DNA of 64,000 nucleotides from assembly GCA_948567375.1 (NCBI GenBank), contig OX419761.1, positions 51,834,501 through 51,898,500 on the forward strand, in the 5' to 3' direction. The stretch comes from Lunularia cruciata. Its lineage: Eukaryota > Streptophyta > Marchantiopsida > Lunulariales > Lunulariaceae. Below are positions 43,331-54,826 of the stretch, piece by piece. Under the pieces are notes generated by a model. It had not been told where the DNA came from. It made no database searches and saw nothing but the letters and a program-made list of their open reading frames with translations. A program made the translations under genes and the position numbers. Numbering within the stretch: the first letter of the stretch is position 1; each line of letters starts with the position of its first letter.

Positions 43331-43961
43331 ATAGAGGGCTGACAGTGGGGTTCTGGGAAGTGACAAAGAGGGTTTTTCAAAGCAGCAATGTTTCCAAGAG
43401 TTGATGAGTGGACAGAAGGAGTGTTTGAGAGAAACAGAGGGCTGACAATGGGATTTTGGGAAGTAACAAAGAGTTCTTTTTCAAAGCAGAAATATTTTCC
43501 AGGAGTTGATGGGTGGACAGAAGGAGTTTCGGGAGAAACAAAAGGCTGAGAGAGGATTTTGGTGACAGGACAGAGATGCTTTGAGGAAAGGATTGTGGTG
43601 ACAGGACAGGGATGATTTGAAGAAGAAGGGTTTGATGGATAAAGAGAGGGAATTATCAAAGGGTCTGCAGGGAATTCTTCAAAGGGATTAAGCAGATCAG
43701 AGCAGTGTATAGGGCATCGAGAAGGGGCTTGGCCTGAAGAGATAGTACATTCAAGGGAGGAGGATGTGGCTTGCGATAGGACAAAAAGGGTCAGGGAGAA
43801 TTCTCAGCAAAGGGTTGAGAGGTCTGGCCTGAGCATGAGTAAGATAGAGCGAGGTGATAGGAGAACCATCAAAGGACAGTGTTTGGCCTGAAGAGGAGTT
43901 TGGATGTGAAAAGGAAGATAAAGGATATTTTCCCAAAGGAGAAGAGGCATGCTTGGACAGA

Positions 43962-43990
43962 GGGTTTTAGGGTTTAGGGTTTAGGGTTTA
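43962..43990 (+). repeat. Interstitial telomere-like tract (TTTAGGG type) in D 3' LTR
   Basis: About 3.5 TTTAGGG units, again with TTTTAGGG first, replacing ggaagg-type sequence of the sister LTR near 14098-14108. Nearly the same tract as at 6978-7007, in a different element. Confidence 0.88.
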
Positions 43991-45031
43991 GAAACTGAAA
44001 GTGACGACTAAAGAGTGTGTGTTTTAGAGAAGGATCTCGAGAGAAGTTTATGCCTTGCTAGAGATCTGAAGGTTGTGAAGAACGAGTAGGAGCTTTAGGG
44101 ATTGCTAGGATTTTGAGAGAAGAGCAGAGCTGGAAAGCAGGAGTTGAAGGAATAGAGAATTTCCCATGTGGAGTTTTAGAGACAAGAATGTGAGAGCTTT
44201 CAAGAAGGGCAGGAAGTGACTTGTTTTCAAGAAAGGTGTGAGCAGTTTCTTTTAGCAGAATGACATAATGAGGAGTTTGGGGAAATGCCAAAGAAGGAAG
44301 TGATAGAGAAGGAAGTGATTAGTTTCAGGACAAGAATAAGGGAGAAGTGGAATGAGAACTTGTTGACCAGAGAATAGACTTGGAGAAAATCTCAGATGGA
44401 GCCATGATAGAACAGAGGGCTAAAAATTGTAAGGGTTAGGATGTAAAACTTGCTTAGTTCTCCTCCTTTGTGTACATGCTTTGCCGTTGATGATTTTAGT
44501 CGGTCATTGTATTGTTTGAAGCTGCTTAGGTTCCCCTCAAAAATTTATAACTGCAAGGCTTGGGATTACGATAAATATATACTTCCTTGATGAATGTGAA
44601 TCTTTAGTCCGTGAATAGTATATATGAGAGGACTCCAGTCTCAGAGCTCTCAGTCTTAGTTGAGCCACATTTCCAAGACCTATCACTGACCTGATCATGA
44701 TTATCTGAACCTGGCCATAGACTATGATTTGTTAGAGGAATTACATCACAGCCATTGAACACAACTTAAGATGGACAGAACTTTAACATTGGCAATGAAG
44801 CTTGAAGAATATGATTGCGCCAATGAAGCCAATCCAAGAAGCCATTAACCAAGAGCCTACATTTAGAAAGATTGGTAGCAAGCTGCTCTAGCAAGAAGGA
44901 CTGCCAGCCGGGCAAGTAAAGAGAGCATCTGATTACAAAGGGCTTTGAACAGTTGACAAGCCTAGCAGTCTGAGCGCAAGTAGCCATGTGCCTGGCACAC
45001 TCCCGAGACCAACCAATCCCCGCAACACAGG

Positions 45032-46731
45032 GTGGAACATTTTGTGGTCAATTTTGGTTGCTCATCGGTGGTCTTCATGGAGGAGCAATGGGGTTATACT
45101 TCCTTGGTCCGTACCTTGGACCTTGATACGATGTGCTCACTTGAGGCTGTACTTCTTGAGTTTGGTACACCGCCTCCTCTTCCTCTTCTTGGTTCCCTCT
45201 TGGAACCCAATCAATCTGCTACATTGAGAATGCATTGTGAGTATTGCATTTTGTGTTTACATGGCTTGACTTGCCACACGCAGTGTACCATACGTTAGAT
45301 CTGCCAAATGATGGGGGCTTCCTTTGCTCCTTTGCCCCAATCATCTGGATCTTAAAATCCAAAAACTCCTTGATGAGGGCATCCATTTTGGTATCACCCT
45401 TATGTACACTCTTTGCTGGGGAGTCATTGGTTTCTTACCTCCACGTCTTCATACTTGTCTTGGCTTTGATTCTTCTTTGGATTCCAAAGAAGAGCTTGAA
45501 GACATGGAGGATTCCTCCAAAGAAGGGGATGTACTGCAAGAAGCTCTCCTTTTGGGCTCCTTGCCTTTCTTCTCCCAGTTTCTTTGATTGCCGGCAGAGT
45601 GACAGTGAGCCACCTCATAGTGGGCAACATGTTTGAGTACCTTGTTGAGGGAAGTTACATTCCTCTCCCTTGTAAAGATCCAAATCTTTGGTGAAAGTCC
45701 TCCCAGGAACCAGGTGATGGCTTGGGCATTGGAGTAATCCACCACACCCAATTGCTTTGGGACTTGGTTGAAAAGCACCATGAACTGCTCATAGTAGTCT
45801 CTCAACTTCTCCTTCTTACCTTGGTCTAAATCATTGAGTGCCACGAAGACACTTGTATCGTAATCAATTTCTCGGAATCTTTCCAGGAAATTGTTTCTCA
45901 AGTCTGCCCAATCCGCTGGTACGAACCCCTTTTGGGTTACATGGGTGTACCAACTCCAAGCTTTCTTTCGGAGCAAACTTGGGAAAATGTGCAGTCAATC
46001 TGCCAAGTCATATTCCTTGCTGGCAAAGGAGATGCCTTTGAATTCTTCAATGAATTCATTAGGATCTTTGTCTTGTTCTGTCTCCTTGTACTTATGATAG
46101 GCGTGTCGGGTGATAGGTAACAAAGTCATTGTTTGACTTGATGGGATCGGCTGGGGTAAGTTTGAACTTGACGGAACCAAGGAGTTGGCTGGTATTGACG
46201 CCATATTGACAGCCCAGGGGTTCCAATTGGTCAAGTTCAAAGTCGGGTCTTCTTCAACAATTTCTTCTTGGAGGGTGTCAACTTCAACCCGAGTGGAAGA
46301 ATCAGGCTCAATACCTTCAGAGTGTAAACAAAATTCCTTCAAGACAATTGAGGAATTGTTTGTAGAAGGTGTTTACACTCTTCTTTAGTCAATGTCCGTG
46401 TTGTCTTTTCTCAAACAAAGTTCTTTAGAGATGCAACTTCCTTTACAGCTCTAGGGGAAGTTGGTGTACTAGGCCATAATGAATATGTCTGGCCGCTCGA
46501 GTCTTTCTTCTTCTTGGAAGATGGGGATACAAAGTAGCCTTGCCAACCGCCTTTGTGTTTCTTTTGGTCAAGTCCTTGTAGGGCTTCTTGCACTTTGTAA
46601 AGAAGTTGAAAGTCCAATGCCTCTTGTTTGGTTTTGTCAAAAGTAGATTGGATCTTCAGGCGTTTGTCTTCTTCAGAATGCAATGTTTTTCTTTGAACTC
46701 TCTCTTCCCGTTGTTCTCTTGATGTAGACAT
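45032..46731 (-). pseudogene. Element E gag (matrix/capsid-like part)
   Basis: Three minus-strand open parts. 46731-46411: MSTSREQREERVQRKTLHSE, basic, with the first ATG 64 bases after the PBS. 46342-45995: with FIEEFKGISFASKEYDLAD. 45976-45449: the capsid-like LRKKAWSWYTHVTQKGFVP, LRNNFLERFREIDYDTSVF, KLRDYYEQFMVLFNQVP, a standard retrotransposon-gag pattern; then a Ser-rich tail. From 45420 to 45032 the frame is broken but shows ACGKSSHVNTKC, a degenerate knuckle, then joins the zinc knuckles at 13030. Confidence 0.87.
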
Positions 46732-46794
46732 TCATATTGCTTTGACACCCAATTTAAAATTGGCTTTGTATTCTTTCACTTCCGAGATTTGTAT

Positions 46795-46811
46795 CTCCGG
46801 CAGTGGCGCCA
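46795..46811 (-). promoter_or_regulatory. Element E primer-binding site (Asp-like)
   Basis: The minus strand reads TGGCGCCACTGCCGGAG, starting 8 bases from the LTR end. It is two or three changes from the tRNA-Asp-type site of plant Ty3/gypsy elements (TGGCGCCGTTGCCGGGG). It shows that the sequence to its right, 46819-50605, is a true 5' LTR. Confidence 0.88.
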
Positions 46812-46818
46812 AAAATCA

Positions 46819-49800
46819 TGTGACAACCCAAGAAATATCACTTTTGCGGTAATTGGGTAAGTAAAGTTTGTTCCCATAGAAGTACAAGTCAGAATTGGTC
46901 AAATACAAAGCAAAGCAAAAATTTAGTTCTTCTTGGTTGCGTCTTTAATCTCTCAGGTAGAAACCACACCCAAAAGAGAGTAACAAGCACTGACTCATAG
47001 TCTTGTCACAAATTAACACTTCTTAATCACAACTCCATCAAATCTTTCCAAGCAATCTTGATTGTGATGATTCAAGCTCTCTCAAAAACTGCACTTCACT
47101 GCAAAACAACTTTGCCTTAGAATTGTGTTCCACCTTCCATTGAAGGCACAACTTCCTTGATCAAAATTGCTTCACATCAACATTGCGCTACACTCACAAA
47201 TGCAGAATACTACCAACACTACAATTCTTCTCAGATCTATCAAGGCATTGCTTTGATTGCACTTCACTTAGGATCAAACACACAAAATGAATATCAAGGC
47301 TACGAAATCCAACATCCAACAAGCACACTGATTTGCACTTCAAAATTCTCCTAACACTCACAAACACAAACACAAACACAAAATTGATACTCAAAATTAA
47401 GCTCAAGAGACGAGCACTAAAATCAACACTTTGCTTTATCTATCTTCAGAAATATGAATACTGAACAGCATAAGACTACAAATGCCACTCTTAAATAGTG
47501 AAGCAAACGACAATTCTTACAACTATACCGTTTCCTAACAACTCTTCTAACCTGTAGATCCAAAATGACAATGCATCTCTTCATATCTGCCTCTTCAAAT
47601 TTCAAAAATATTACTACTCCAATCCAATGTCTACATCTTCCTTGGCTTTCAAACCCAAAGTAACTTCACTCACTACTACTTTGTCCTCAGGTTTCACAAC
47701 TCCTAATTCCTCTACTAATTCTAACATTTCTCTTTCTTGATCTACAATTCCACTAGTGGGTAATCCTTCTAAACCTCTATCTCCCAACCCACTCTTCTCT
47801 AATATCTCCATTGGTAACTCCAAAGATATTTTGACTCCTATGTCATCTACCTTGGGTTTTGGTTTTACATCCTTCCAAAGTTTATCTATCTCTAATTTTA
47901 CCAAGTCTAATCTAATCGTGATATTATCTTCCACTTCTAATATCTTCCTATCTAAACAAGTTTTGAGACTAATAAGTAAAGCATTCACATTTTGTCTCCT
48001 CGTCTCTTGCACCAACAACTTCAACTTGTGTAGCCGTGTCTCTTCAATTTGCACACTAGCTTCTGTGCTTAACATCACATTCATCTTGATCATGATCTCC
48101 TTCAATGGCTCCAATTGCATTTTTCTCTCTTGTTCTCGATCTGCAGGCCAATCTTCTCTATACATTGCCAATTCCACTTTGAACTCACCTTTCACAATCC
48201 CCTTCTCTTTCTCCTTCTGCACAATCTTCTCCTCTTAATTGTGAAGTACTCTCTTAACCTTTCCTCCTCTCTATATCTTGCTATCAACTCTCTTTGCTAG
48301 AGCTGCTTCTTCTCTTCTACACTCTCCATCACTCTATCGAGCTCTTGCTCTTTCTTTGCTACTCTTGCCACAACATGGATAATTTCTAATCTCAAATCAG
48401 CAAATTGCTGCTTCAAGATTTTGTACTCAGCTACTTGCCTTTCCCTTTCTATGTCACTCTGCTCTATGAGTTCCTCTCTACTCCTTGCTTCTCTCTTCAA
48501 GTTCTTGATCACTTGATTCTGCACTATGGCATCTACTCGTAGCACTTCCTTTTCCTCCTCACCTTGGGTTATATTTTTCTTCAACTCCAAGTTCTCTTCT
48601 TCCAATCGAGCTAACACCTACAATACAGTCTTCACCTCTGGACACTTTGCCTACATCTTCTCTTCTTTTGCTCTGACTTCTTGTGCTCACCAACAACAAG
48701 CACACAACCTCTCGTAGATACTCTACTCCTTCACTTGGAATTACCTTAGCTTGCGGACTTATCTCCTTCTTTGTCTCTTCCTCTCTTGATACTTGCCTTC
48801 TTAGCCTCAATCACCTTATAGGAATGGATTCGTCACTCCTTGAACTTCTAGTCTCCACTTCTCTAACATTACTCGGCCACGCTTCATACTTTGCCCTTTG
48901 TCTAGAACGGACTCCTCTTTGAATTGGTACTCTCTTTTCCTCCTACTCTGGAACTTTGTCTTCCAGTTTCAAGTTATCTTTCTCCACCGTCTCCATCTTA
49001 GCTTCCTCCTCTTTGGGTACCGATTGCATCTCTCCGCCGTCCTCACTGTCATTGCTTGTGTCCCCACTCTGCAATGTGAAGTTAGGTTCTTCCTCCTTCT
49101 TTGAGTCTTCAGACTTGCACTTAGCCTCTCCTTCTGACTCTCTTCATCCAACAACCCAATCACCACCAATTCTTTTCTCTGGTTCACTCTTATGGCTTTC
49201 CGAGGTCGTGCCTTCTCTACTTCTTCTTCTTCTCCTTGTCAACTCCTCTTCTTTGACTTTGGAGTTCTCACCTTCACTTGCACATTCTGCCCCATCTGCT
49301 TGTAGTACTCATTGCTACTCCTGATTTGCAAGATGTACTGCTGCTCCTTTGCATCAACATCTCTTCTCAAGTTGGGATGGAAATGAGACACCATCTTGTG
49401 CCTCTCTGCCGCATTTAGTAGATTCAATCCCAAATAAAAATGGGCTGCAAATGGTACAATGTAATGTGGCGGCAACTTGTCTTGCAAATTCCACATCATT
49501 TGTCTCATCCTCTGATGGAAACACTTTGCCCAGTTAATTGGCTCTCCTGCAAACATCTTATGGAAGAACACTGCTTGGTGCTTCATCACATAAGTCATTC
49601 TCTTTAGCTTTAGGATTGCCATTAGAGCACTCACAATCCCCCTCTTGACAGGACCCTTATGGCTCTCCACCTTGTAGCCATTCTTTGTGCGCTTTGAAGA
49701 GAAAGCATCCCTCACTTCTTGGGTTTCTTCTGCGACTTCTCCCTTCTCCAAGAATGTGGCACACTCCTCTGTGCTTGCTTCTCTTCCAAGTACTAATCTC

Positions 49801-50605
49801 CAATCTGACTCTATCCATTGAGCCGGATTTCCTCTCTTCCCTTCTTCTTCAAGGCCATTGTGACACTTACTCTCAATGATCTCAATCATGAAACTTGGAA
49901 AACTAACATTTTAGTTCCATGCCAAGAATGTGATCCAAAGCTTGCTCAGAATTTTGATTCTTGCAATCACATCTAACCTCCAAATTGCATGATTTCTCAT
50001 TGCAAATTTGGAGTTCTTCTTCCCACCTCCCATCTTTCTCTCTTCCACTCTGGGTTGGGGACTATTCTTCCTACTGATTCTCAGATTAACTCTCTTGACT
50101 TCCTCTTGACACACCAGCACGTCTTTGACTACACTTCCCTTCCCACAATCTCCTACAGGATGACTTCTTAACGGCAATGGGAAATTGCTTGTCATTGCTT
50201 TGTCTTTAGCCCAAATTTTATAGAGTTGTGCCTTCTCCATTTTTCTTCAATTCGAGTTTCTACCAAGAAATCACACCTCTTGCATGCTCCTGTCACTATC
50301 AAGTGTCCTTCACATGTATGACCGCCATTTTTGAACGGTACCTTCTTGAATGTCTCGCTCCAAAGGAAAGTTGTTACACTATCCTCGCCTCAGGTTGAGC
50401 ACTCCCGAGACAAAGACTCCTTACTTTAGGTTGTTTGCAGACAAGGCAATTCTGAGTACCTTGCCTTCTGATCCAAATTCACGTTACCTTGGGTTACACC
50501 TTGAGGACACTTTTCTTCACCTTCTTCAGCCATACAGGTGCAATTTGACTTCTCTATACACTTCTTATTCAAAATTGAGAAAAAAACAAAAATGTGGGTA
50601 CCACA
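46819..50605 (-). repeat. Element E 5' LTR, 3.8 kb
   Basis: On the minus strand TGTGGTACCCACATTTTT (50605) to TTGGGTTGTCACA (46819), directly followed by the PBS and gag of E. This ties the solo copies A, B, C, F and L to a parent retrotransposon. It contains the U3 ORF at 50240-47626 and an inverted TATTTAAG near 47488. Its right flank is 50606-50610 (AGAAG); the matching duplication would be left of the window. Confidence 0.95.
47626..50240 (-). pseudogene. U3-encoded long ORF of family E in the 5' LTR of E
   Basis: Starts 365 bases into the LTR (MEKAQLYKIWAKDKAM). Open parts: 50240-49911 (N-terminus, RNHAIWRLDVIARIKIL); 49889-49239 (globular domain, 216 codons, WIESDWRLVLGREAS, NGYKVESHKGPVKRG, TYVMKHQAVFFHKMFAG, PINWAKCFHQRMRQMMW, PPHYIVPFAAHFYLGLNLL); an acidic linker with shifts (49190-48620); 48617-48297 (coiled coil); 48222-47614 (coiled coil and tail, 202 codons, ending EDVDIGLE). 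Overall order and length agree with copies B and L. At the site of the TGA shared by B and L this copy reads Lys (NQRKELVVIG). Confidence 0.8.
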
Positions 50606-51780
50606 AGAAGAGTTCACCCTATGAAGTGAAGAATCAAGTAGTGGTAGTGAAGATGAGGCAGAGGTTCAACAAACCTAAAGGCAGATGATGGATATAGGGA
50701 AGCCAAGCCCAAAAGTCTCTATGATTGAACGGGGAGGTGAGAAGAAGGAAGAAGTCTTGACACAACCACAAATTGCAAGAGGAAAGAACAATATGCAAGC
50801 AACCAAGGTGGGGCCCAATAAAGCTGTCACAAAAGAGGAGGAGAGCTCGGATGAAGAAACCTTGATAGTACAAAGATTGCAACTACGGAGTAAGGTGCAA
50901 GAAGGAGTGTTGTCTGAAGAGGAAGACAAAGGCCAAGTAGATGACAAGAAATGTGACAGAGTGGAGTATCTGTCAAAAGTTTTGTGTCCGCTGTTGGCGT
51001 TCCTATAGCAAAAGAAAGTAGAGATGGTGATTGCCAATCTCAATGTGCATGATGAGCTGGCAGTAGTAAAGAAGTGGAGTGTAGAAACCTTGTTGTTAAG
51101 AAGTAAGTAAGCTAACAAGAGTGGAGATGGAAGCCAAAGAACTTTGGGTTGAGGAGATTCTTTGGAGTAAGCACTCTAAAGTAATGAGGGAGGATTTAGT
51201 AAAGTGTCACGAGGAGGCAAAGAAGATGATAGCATTGGTTGTAGTGTTGAAGAAAGAAATTGCTGATTTGCAAGTAGAGTTAATTCACTCAAAGGCAAGT
51301 ATAGCGGTAATGGAGCAGGAGTTGGAAAGTCTTAAGAAGAAGGCCGTTGAGAAAGATCAAGCCTGGCAGAGGGAGTTAGCCAAGCATGATAGAGAAGAAG
51401 ATTGGTTGTGCAGATTGGTGAAGGTGGCAGAAGAGCAGATTATTGTGAATCAAAAGGAGAGGGAGGCAATGAAAGATGAATTTGAAGACAAGCTCTAGAT
51501 GTATCAAAATGAATTAGAGGAAGAAAGGAGGAAGGAGAGGCTCAAGATTGCAAAAGAAGCCAGGGTAGTAAATGAAATCAAGGCAATGCTGAGCACAAAG
51601 GTTGAAGGTAAATTGGAAGAAGCCAAATTGCACAAGTTGAAATTATTGGTGCAAGAGACACACAAGAGAAAGGCAAAAGACATAAAGTTGAACAATTTAT
51701 TAATTCATCTGCAAGAACACAGATAAGAAGATGTTAGAAGAAGGAGACAATGTATGTCTCAAATTGGATCTTGTTAGGAC
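50606..51780 (+). mobile_element. Copy J: family E LTR interrupted by E and K (left remaining part)
   Basis: Plus-strand piece with the linker and coiled-coil half of the U3 ORF: 50685-51008 (RLQLRSKVQEGVLSEEEDKG, VEYLSKVLCPLLAFL), 51121-51498 (AVMEQELESLKKKAVEKDQ, WQRELAKHDREEDWLCRL) and 51499-51726 (LEEAKLHKLKLLVQETHKR). Most like copy A. Its upstream part should lie left of the window, since E inserted at 50605/50606. It resumes at 56084 after K, with about 600 bp of the LTR missing. Confidence 0.8.
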
Positions 51781-53021
51781 TGTAATACCCATTTTTGCAT
51801 GTGTGTGGTATTGTGATATTAAGCTTAGTATTACAAGTACTTGAGAGATATTATTTATATAGAGAAAAAGGATGGTTCTACATTAGTCATGATTAGCTAA
51901 AGTTAGTCAAAGCTAAGATAAAGGGGACCTTACTTAGAGGAAGTGTAAAAGATGAGTATCATATTTTGGATTCTAGTGTGTTGACTTGGTACTATTCCCA
52001 AGTGTTTGGCTTTGAGGAAAGATTCAAGAACTCTTGGGCCCGTAAGCTTTTTTGTTTTGGATTCTTCTATAGTCCAAGGATAGCCCATATGAAGGAATCC
52101 TTGATTTAGTGGTTGGGTCAAGATAATATCACATGCTTAGTGGAATATGCCTGGCTTGTCTCTCACTCAAGATGAACCTCTGATGGCTATTATGGTAGTG
52201 CACCATGGACTAAGAAGGCAAGGAACCCCAACTCTATCATACTCCTCCAAGGCTAACACTCCAAGACTCAAGACATTGCTCACTAGAGAACTCAATGAGA
52301 GAGAGATAGTTGTAAATGAAAGGATGATGAGTACCTCCTCATCCCTTGTTTATATACTTGTGAAATAGTTACGCACCAAAGTTACTAATTACTGGAGTAA
52401 CTCAAGTTGCTAGGCTCAAAGTCAAGTAAAGTCAAAAAGTAGAAAGAAATATCCATTCACATGGGCATATTCCCCTAAGCATGTGGTCTTATCTTGACCC
52501 AACCACTAAGTCAAGGATTCCTTCACATGGGCTACCCTTGTACTTAAGAAGAATCCAAAACAAAAAGGCTTGCGGGCCCAAGAGTTCTCAACTCTTTCCT
52601 CAAAGCCAAACACCTAGGAATAATACCAAGTCAACACACTAAAATCCAAAATAGTGGTGCTCATCTTTTCTACTTCCTCTAAAGTAAGGTCCCCTTATCT
52701 TAGCTATGACTAACTTTAGCTAACCATGACTAATATAGAACCATCCTTTATCTCTATATAAATAATATCTCTTAAGTACTTTGTAATACCAAGCTAAATA
52801 TCACAATACCACACACATGCACAAATGGGTGTTCCAGATCATCCTTTCATTCACAACTATCTCTCTTTCATTGAGTTCTCTAGTGAGCAATGTCTTGAGT
52901 CTTGGAGTGTTAGCCTTGGAGGAGTATGATGGAGTTGGGATTCCTTGCTTTCTTAGTCCATGGTGCGCTACCATTATAGCCATCAAAGGTTCATCTTGAG
53001 TGAGAGACAGGCCGGCTTACA
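51781..53021 (+). repeat. Element K 5' LTR with an inverted LTR inside
   Basis: Plus-strand G-type LTR 51781-52150, then an inverted G-type LTR (52151-52834), then the last ~185 bases of the plus LTR (52835-53021, ending GGCCGGCTTACA). About 170 bp of the plus LTR around the TATA region are missing at the junction. The two halves pair with the inverted copy, giving a large inverted repeat. A PBS remnant (TGATTTCATTGCGGC) follows. Confidence 0.8.
52151..52834 (-). mobile_element. Inverted G-family LTR within K
   Basis: Reverse complement of nearly the whole G LTR: starts near GGCTTGTCTCTCACTC and ends near AATGGGTGTT. Both terminal 2-10 bases are altered (expected TGTGAGCC... and ...GTTACA), so a clean duplication cannot be seen. 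It contains the inverted TATA box near 52360. Confidence 0.82.
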
Positions 53022-53200
53022 TTTATGATTTCATTGCGGCGACCTCTCTAAAAGGCAAGAAAATGTTCTGTGTTCAATTTTACATTAGGCAGAAGGAGGC
53101 TATGAGAGCTCATTTGGAGAGAACATTAGGAGAGGAGAGGGCTGAACTTATGTTAGAGAAGCAAGATCTATTTATATACCCTGTAGTTCATTATGATGTC

Positions 53201-53542
53201 TTGCCCAAAATGAGATGCTTCCAATGAGATATAGCACGCATGATTTGTACTTGTTGTCATTGAGATATGGCCCCGCAGTATTCCTAACTTGTAACCTTCA
53301 TTCCTCCTTCGGATTTGCCCTCCTTTGGCGTCTGATCCGAGTTTTTTCCTCCTTTGACACTAAGTAAGCTTCTTCAGGTCTGATCCAATCTGAGTCCTTC
53401 TTCATCCAATACAAAGTCGACTTCCTCATGCTTAATCAAAACACAAGTTTCCACTCATTTCTTCTCCATTTGGTTTCAATTTGGTTTCAACAAGGCACTT
53501 CTTCTTCAAAACTTGTCCAAAATGAAAAATGTGGGTACCACA
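53201..53542 (-). mobile_element. Fragment of a short-class family E LTR in K
   Basis: Minus-strand match to the first ~340 bases of copies C/F, with an intact LTR start (TGTGGTACCCACATTTTT at 53542). Its other end stops abruptly at 53201 inside K's leader; K resumes at 53543 near the end of gag, so the insertion came with, or was followed by, a deletion of about 2.6 kb of K. Confidence 0.8.
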
Positions 53543-54826
53543 TTAGTCACAAGGCAAGCATCACAATGGGCCAATTGATTGCTTTCAATCCTACTTTGAG
53601 AAAGGAACTTAGAGGTGGTTTGAGTTCTACAAGGAGCAAGAGGAAGAAGAAGGCAAAAGCTCCAATATCAATGGGGATGGTGGATGCCAAGCTAGCACCA
53701 TGGGATGCTTGTGAATATGCCTCTATGATTGATGTGAGAGTGATGTTCAAAACATCAAGGATGCATTGGTTGATGGAGGATCAAAGTGAATGCCATGTTA
53801 AAAAGGTTGATGAAGAAGTTGGGTATGATACCCTCAAGACCTTCAACATTTGTGGTGAGCATGGCAAAAAAGCAACAAGTTTGACAAGTAGGGATGATGG
53901 ATAAGGTGGTAGTTTTAGTTATGGGAGTTCAAAATCTCATGACTTTCCAAGCCTTGAAGGATTCAAGCTATGACTTAATTCTTGGGAGGCCATGGTTGAG
54001 AGCAACACGAACAATTGATAGGTGGCACAAAGGGTACTTGAGGATTGGGCCATCAAACCATAGAGTCACAATTCATGTGACTAACACAACCAACACTTCA
54101 CATTCAGATACACCATCTTCTGATTATTGGGAATCAGATTCTGAAGAAGGACCTTCAAGTGTAGACACAATCATGGAACATGAGACTTCCATGGAGGAGG
54201 ATGAATCTGAATCTGATTCAGATGTGTATTGCTTGTGTGCTATGGATTTTGCACCTATGCTAGAGATTTTGAAGGACATAGATAAATCACCATTGACACT
54301 TGAGGAGATAGAGAGAATATTATCTACCCTCAAGTATGGTCCAAATGTTACCAAGGTGGAGAAGGTGAGATTTGAGGAGATTTTTAGCAAGTTCATCCAT
54401 GTGTTTGCTTTTAGTTACAAAGATCTGAAGGAAGTCACCTTTGAGGAGCACAAGATAGAGATGGAGTCACATGCAAGACTAGTCCACCAAAAGCAACATT
54501 GCATTAGCCTTCCAATAGCTTTGGTTATGAAAGAGGAGATTGATAAGCTCAAGGAAATTGGATTTATCTTTGAGGTGGAGAATTTAGAATGGGTGTCCGC
54601 AATTGTGATTGTGAAGAAAAAGAATGGCAAGCTTTGGGTATGTGTGGATTACAAGAAGCTCAATGTTGTTACCAAGAAGGACTACTACCCATTACCATTC
54701 ATTGATGAGATCTTGGAAGAGGTTGCAGGACATGAGAGGTATAATTTTGGAGATGGTTATAGTGGATATAACCAAATCAAGATTGCACCAGAGCATCAAC
54801 AACTCAGCACATTCACCATACCTTGG
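53543..54826 (+). pseudogene. Element K gag end, protease and RT N-terminal half
   Basis: Collinear with 30462-31745 of G. LIAFNPTLRKELRGGLSSTR (gag tail), a broken protease, then open 53894-54910 with SYDLILGRPWLRATR, an acidic linker, VSAIVIVKKKNGKLWVCVD, YNFGDGYSGYNQIKIAP. At about 54826 it jumps to the integrase of G (position about 33290 there), removing the RT catalytic FIDD motif, RNase H and the integrase zinc region. Confidence 0.88.

Larger units (their letters stand above)
13031..45027 (+). mobile_element. Element D: Ty3/gypsy retrotransposon, interrupted by F and H
   Basis: LTRs at 13031-15140 and 41168-45027 (start TGTTGTYRGG, end CCCCRCAACA), PBS at 15145, PPT at 41151-41167. 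Order gag, protease, RT, RNase H, integrase on the plus strand. It is cut by a solo LTR at 16325-18226 and by element H at 21051-39243; RT rejoins RNase H across H as ...EHLVAVAMAKL. It lies in E gag; the flanks CCGG (13027-13030) and CAGG (45028-45031) look like a damaged 4-5-bp duplication. The protease, RT and integrase wording differs strongly from E, G and H and resembles Ty3 elements I associate with basidiomycete fungi (inference, no search). Confidence 0.9.
41168..45027 (+). repeat. Element D 3' LTR, expanded by a minisatellite
   Basis: 3860 bp, TGTTGTTGGG to CCCCGCAACA, against 2110 bp for the 5' LTR. Both ends and the part after 43340 align well with the 5' LTR. Most of the extra ~1.75 kb is the tandem repeat at 41310-43330. 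A telomere-like tract sits at 43962-43990 where the 5' LTR has none. Confidence 0.92.
1..50605 (-). mobile_element. Element E: Ty3/gypsy retrotransposon with giant LTRs, 3' end off-window
   Basis: Minus-strand element read from right to left: 5' LTR (46819-50605), PBS (46795-46811), gag (46731-45032), zinc knuckles (13030-12850), protease (about 10240-10050), RT, RNase H and integrase running off the left edge. It is cut by four insertions: solo LTRs at 1932-5614, 6173-9981 and 10953-12844, and element D at 13031-45027. Removing them rejoins gag to its zinc knuckle and the protease-RT linker to RT, which shows they are one element. The tRNA-Asp-like PBS and the RT wording (LGHAGYYRHF) resemble the plant Tat/Athila side of Ty3/gypsy (inference). 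Many stops and frameshifts; not autonomous today. Confidence 0.9.
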
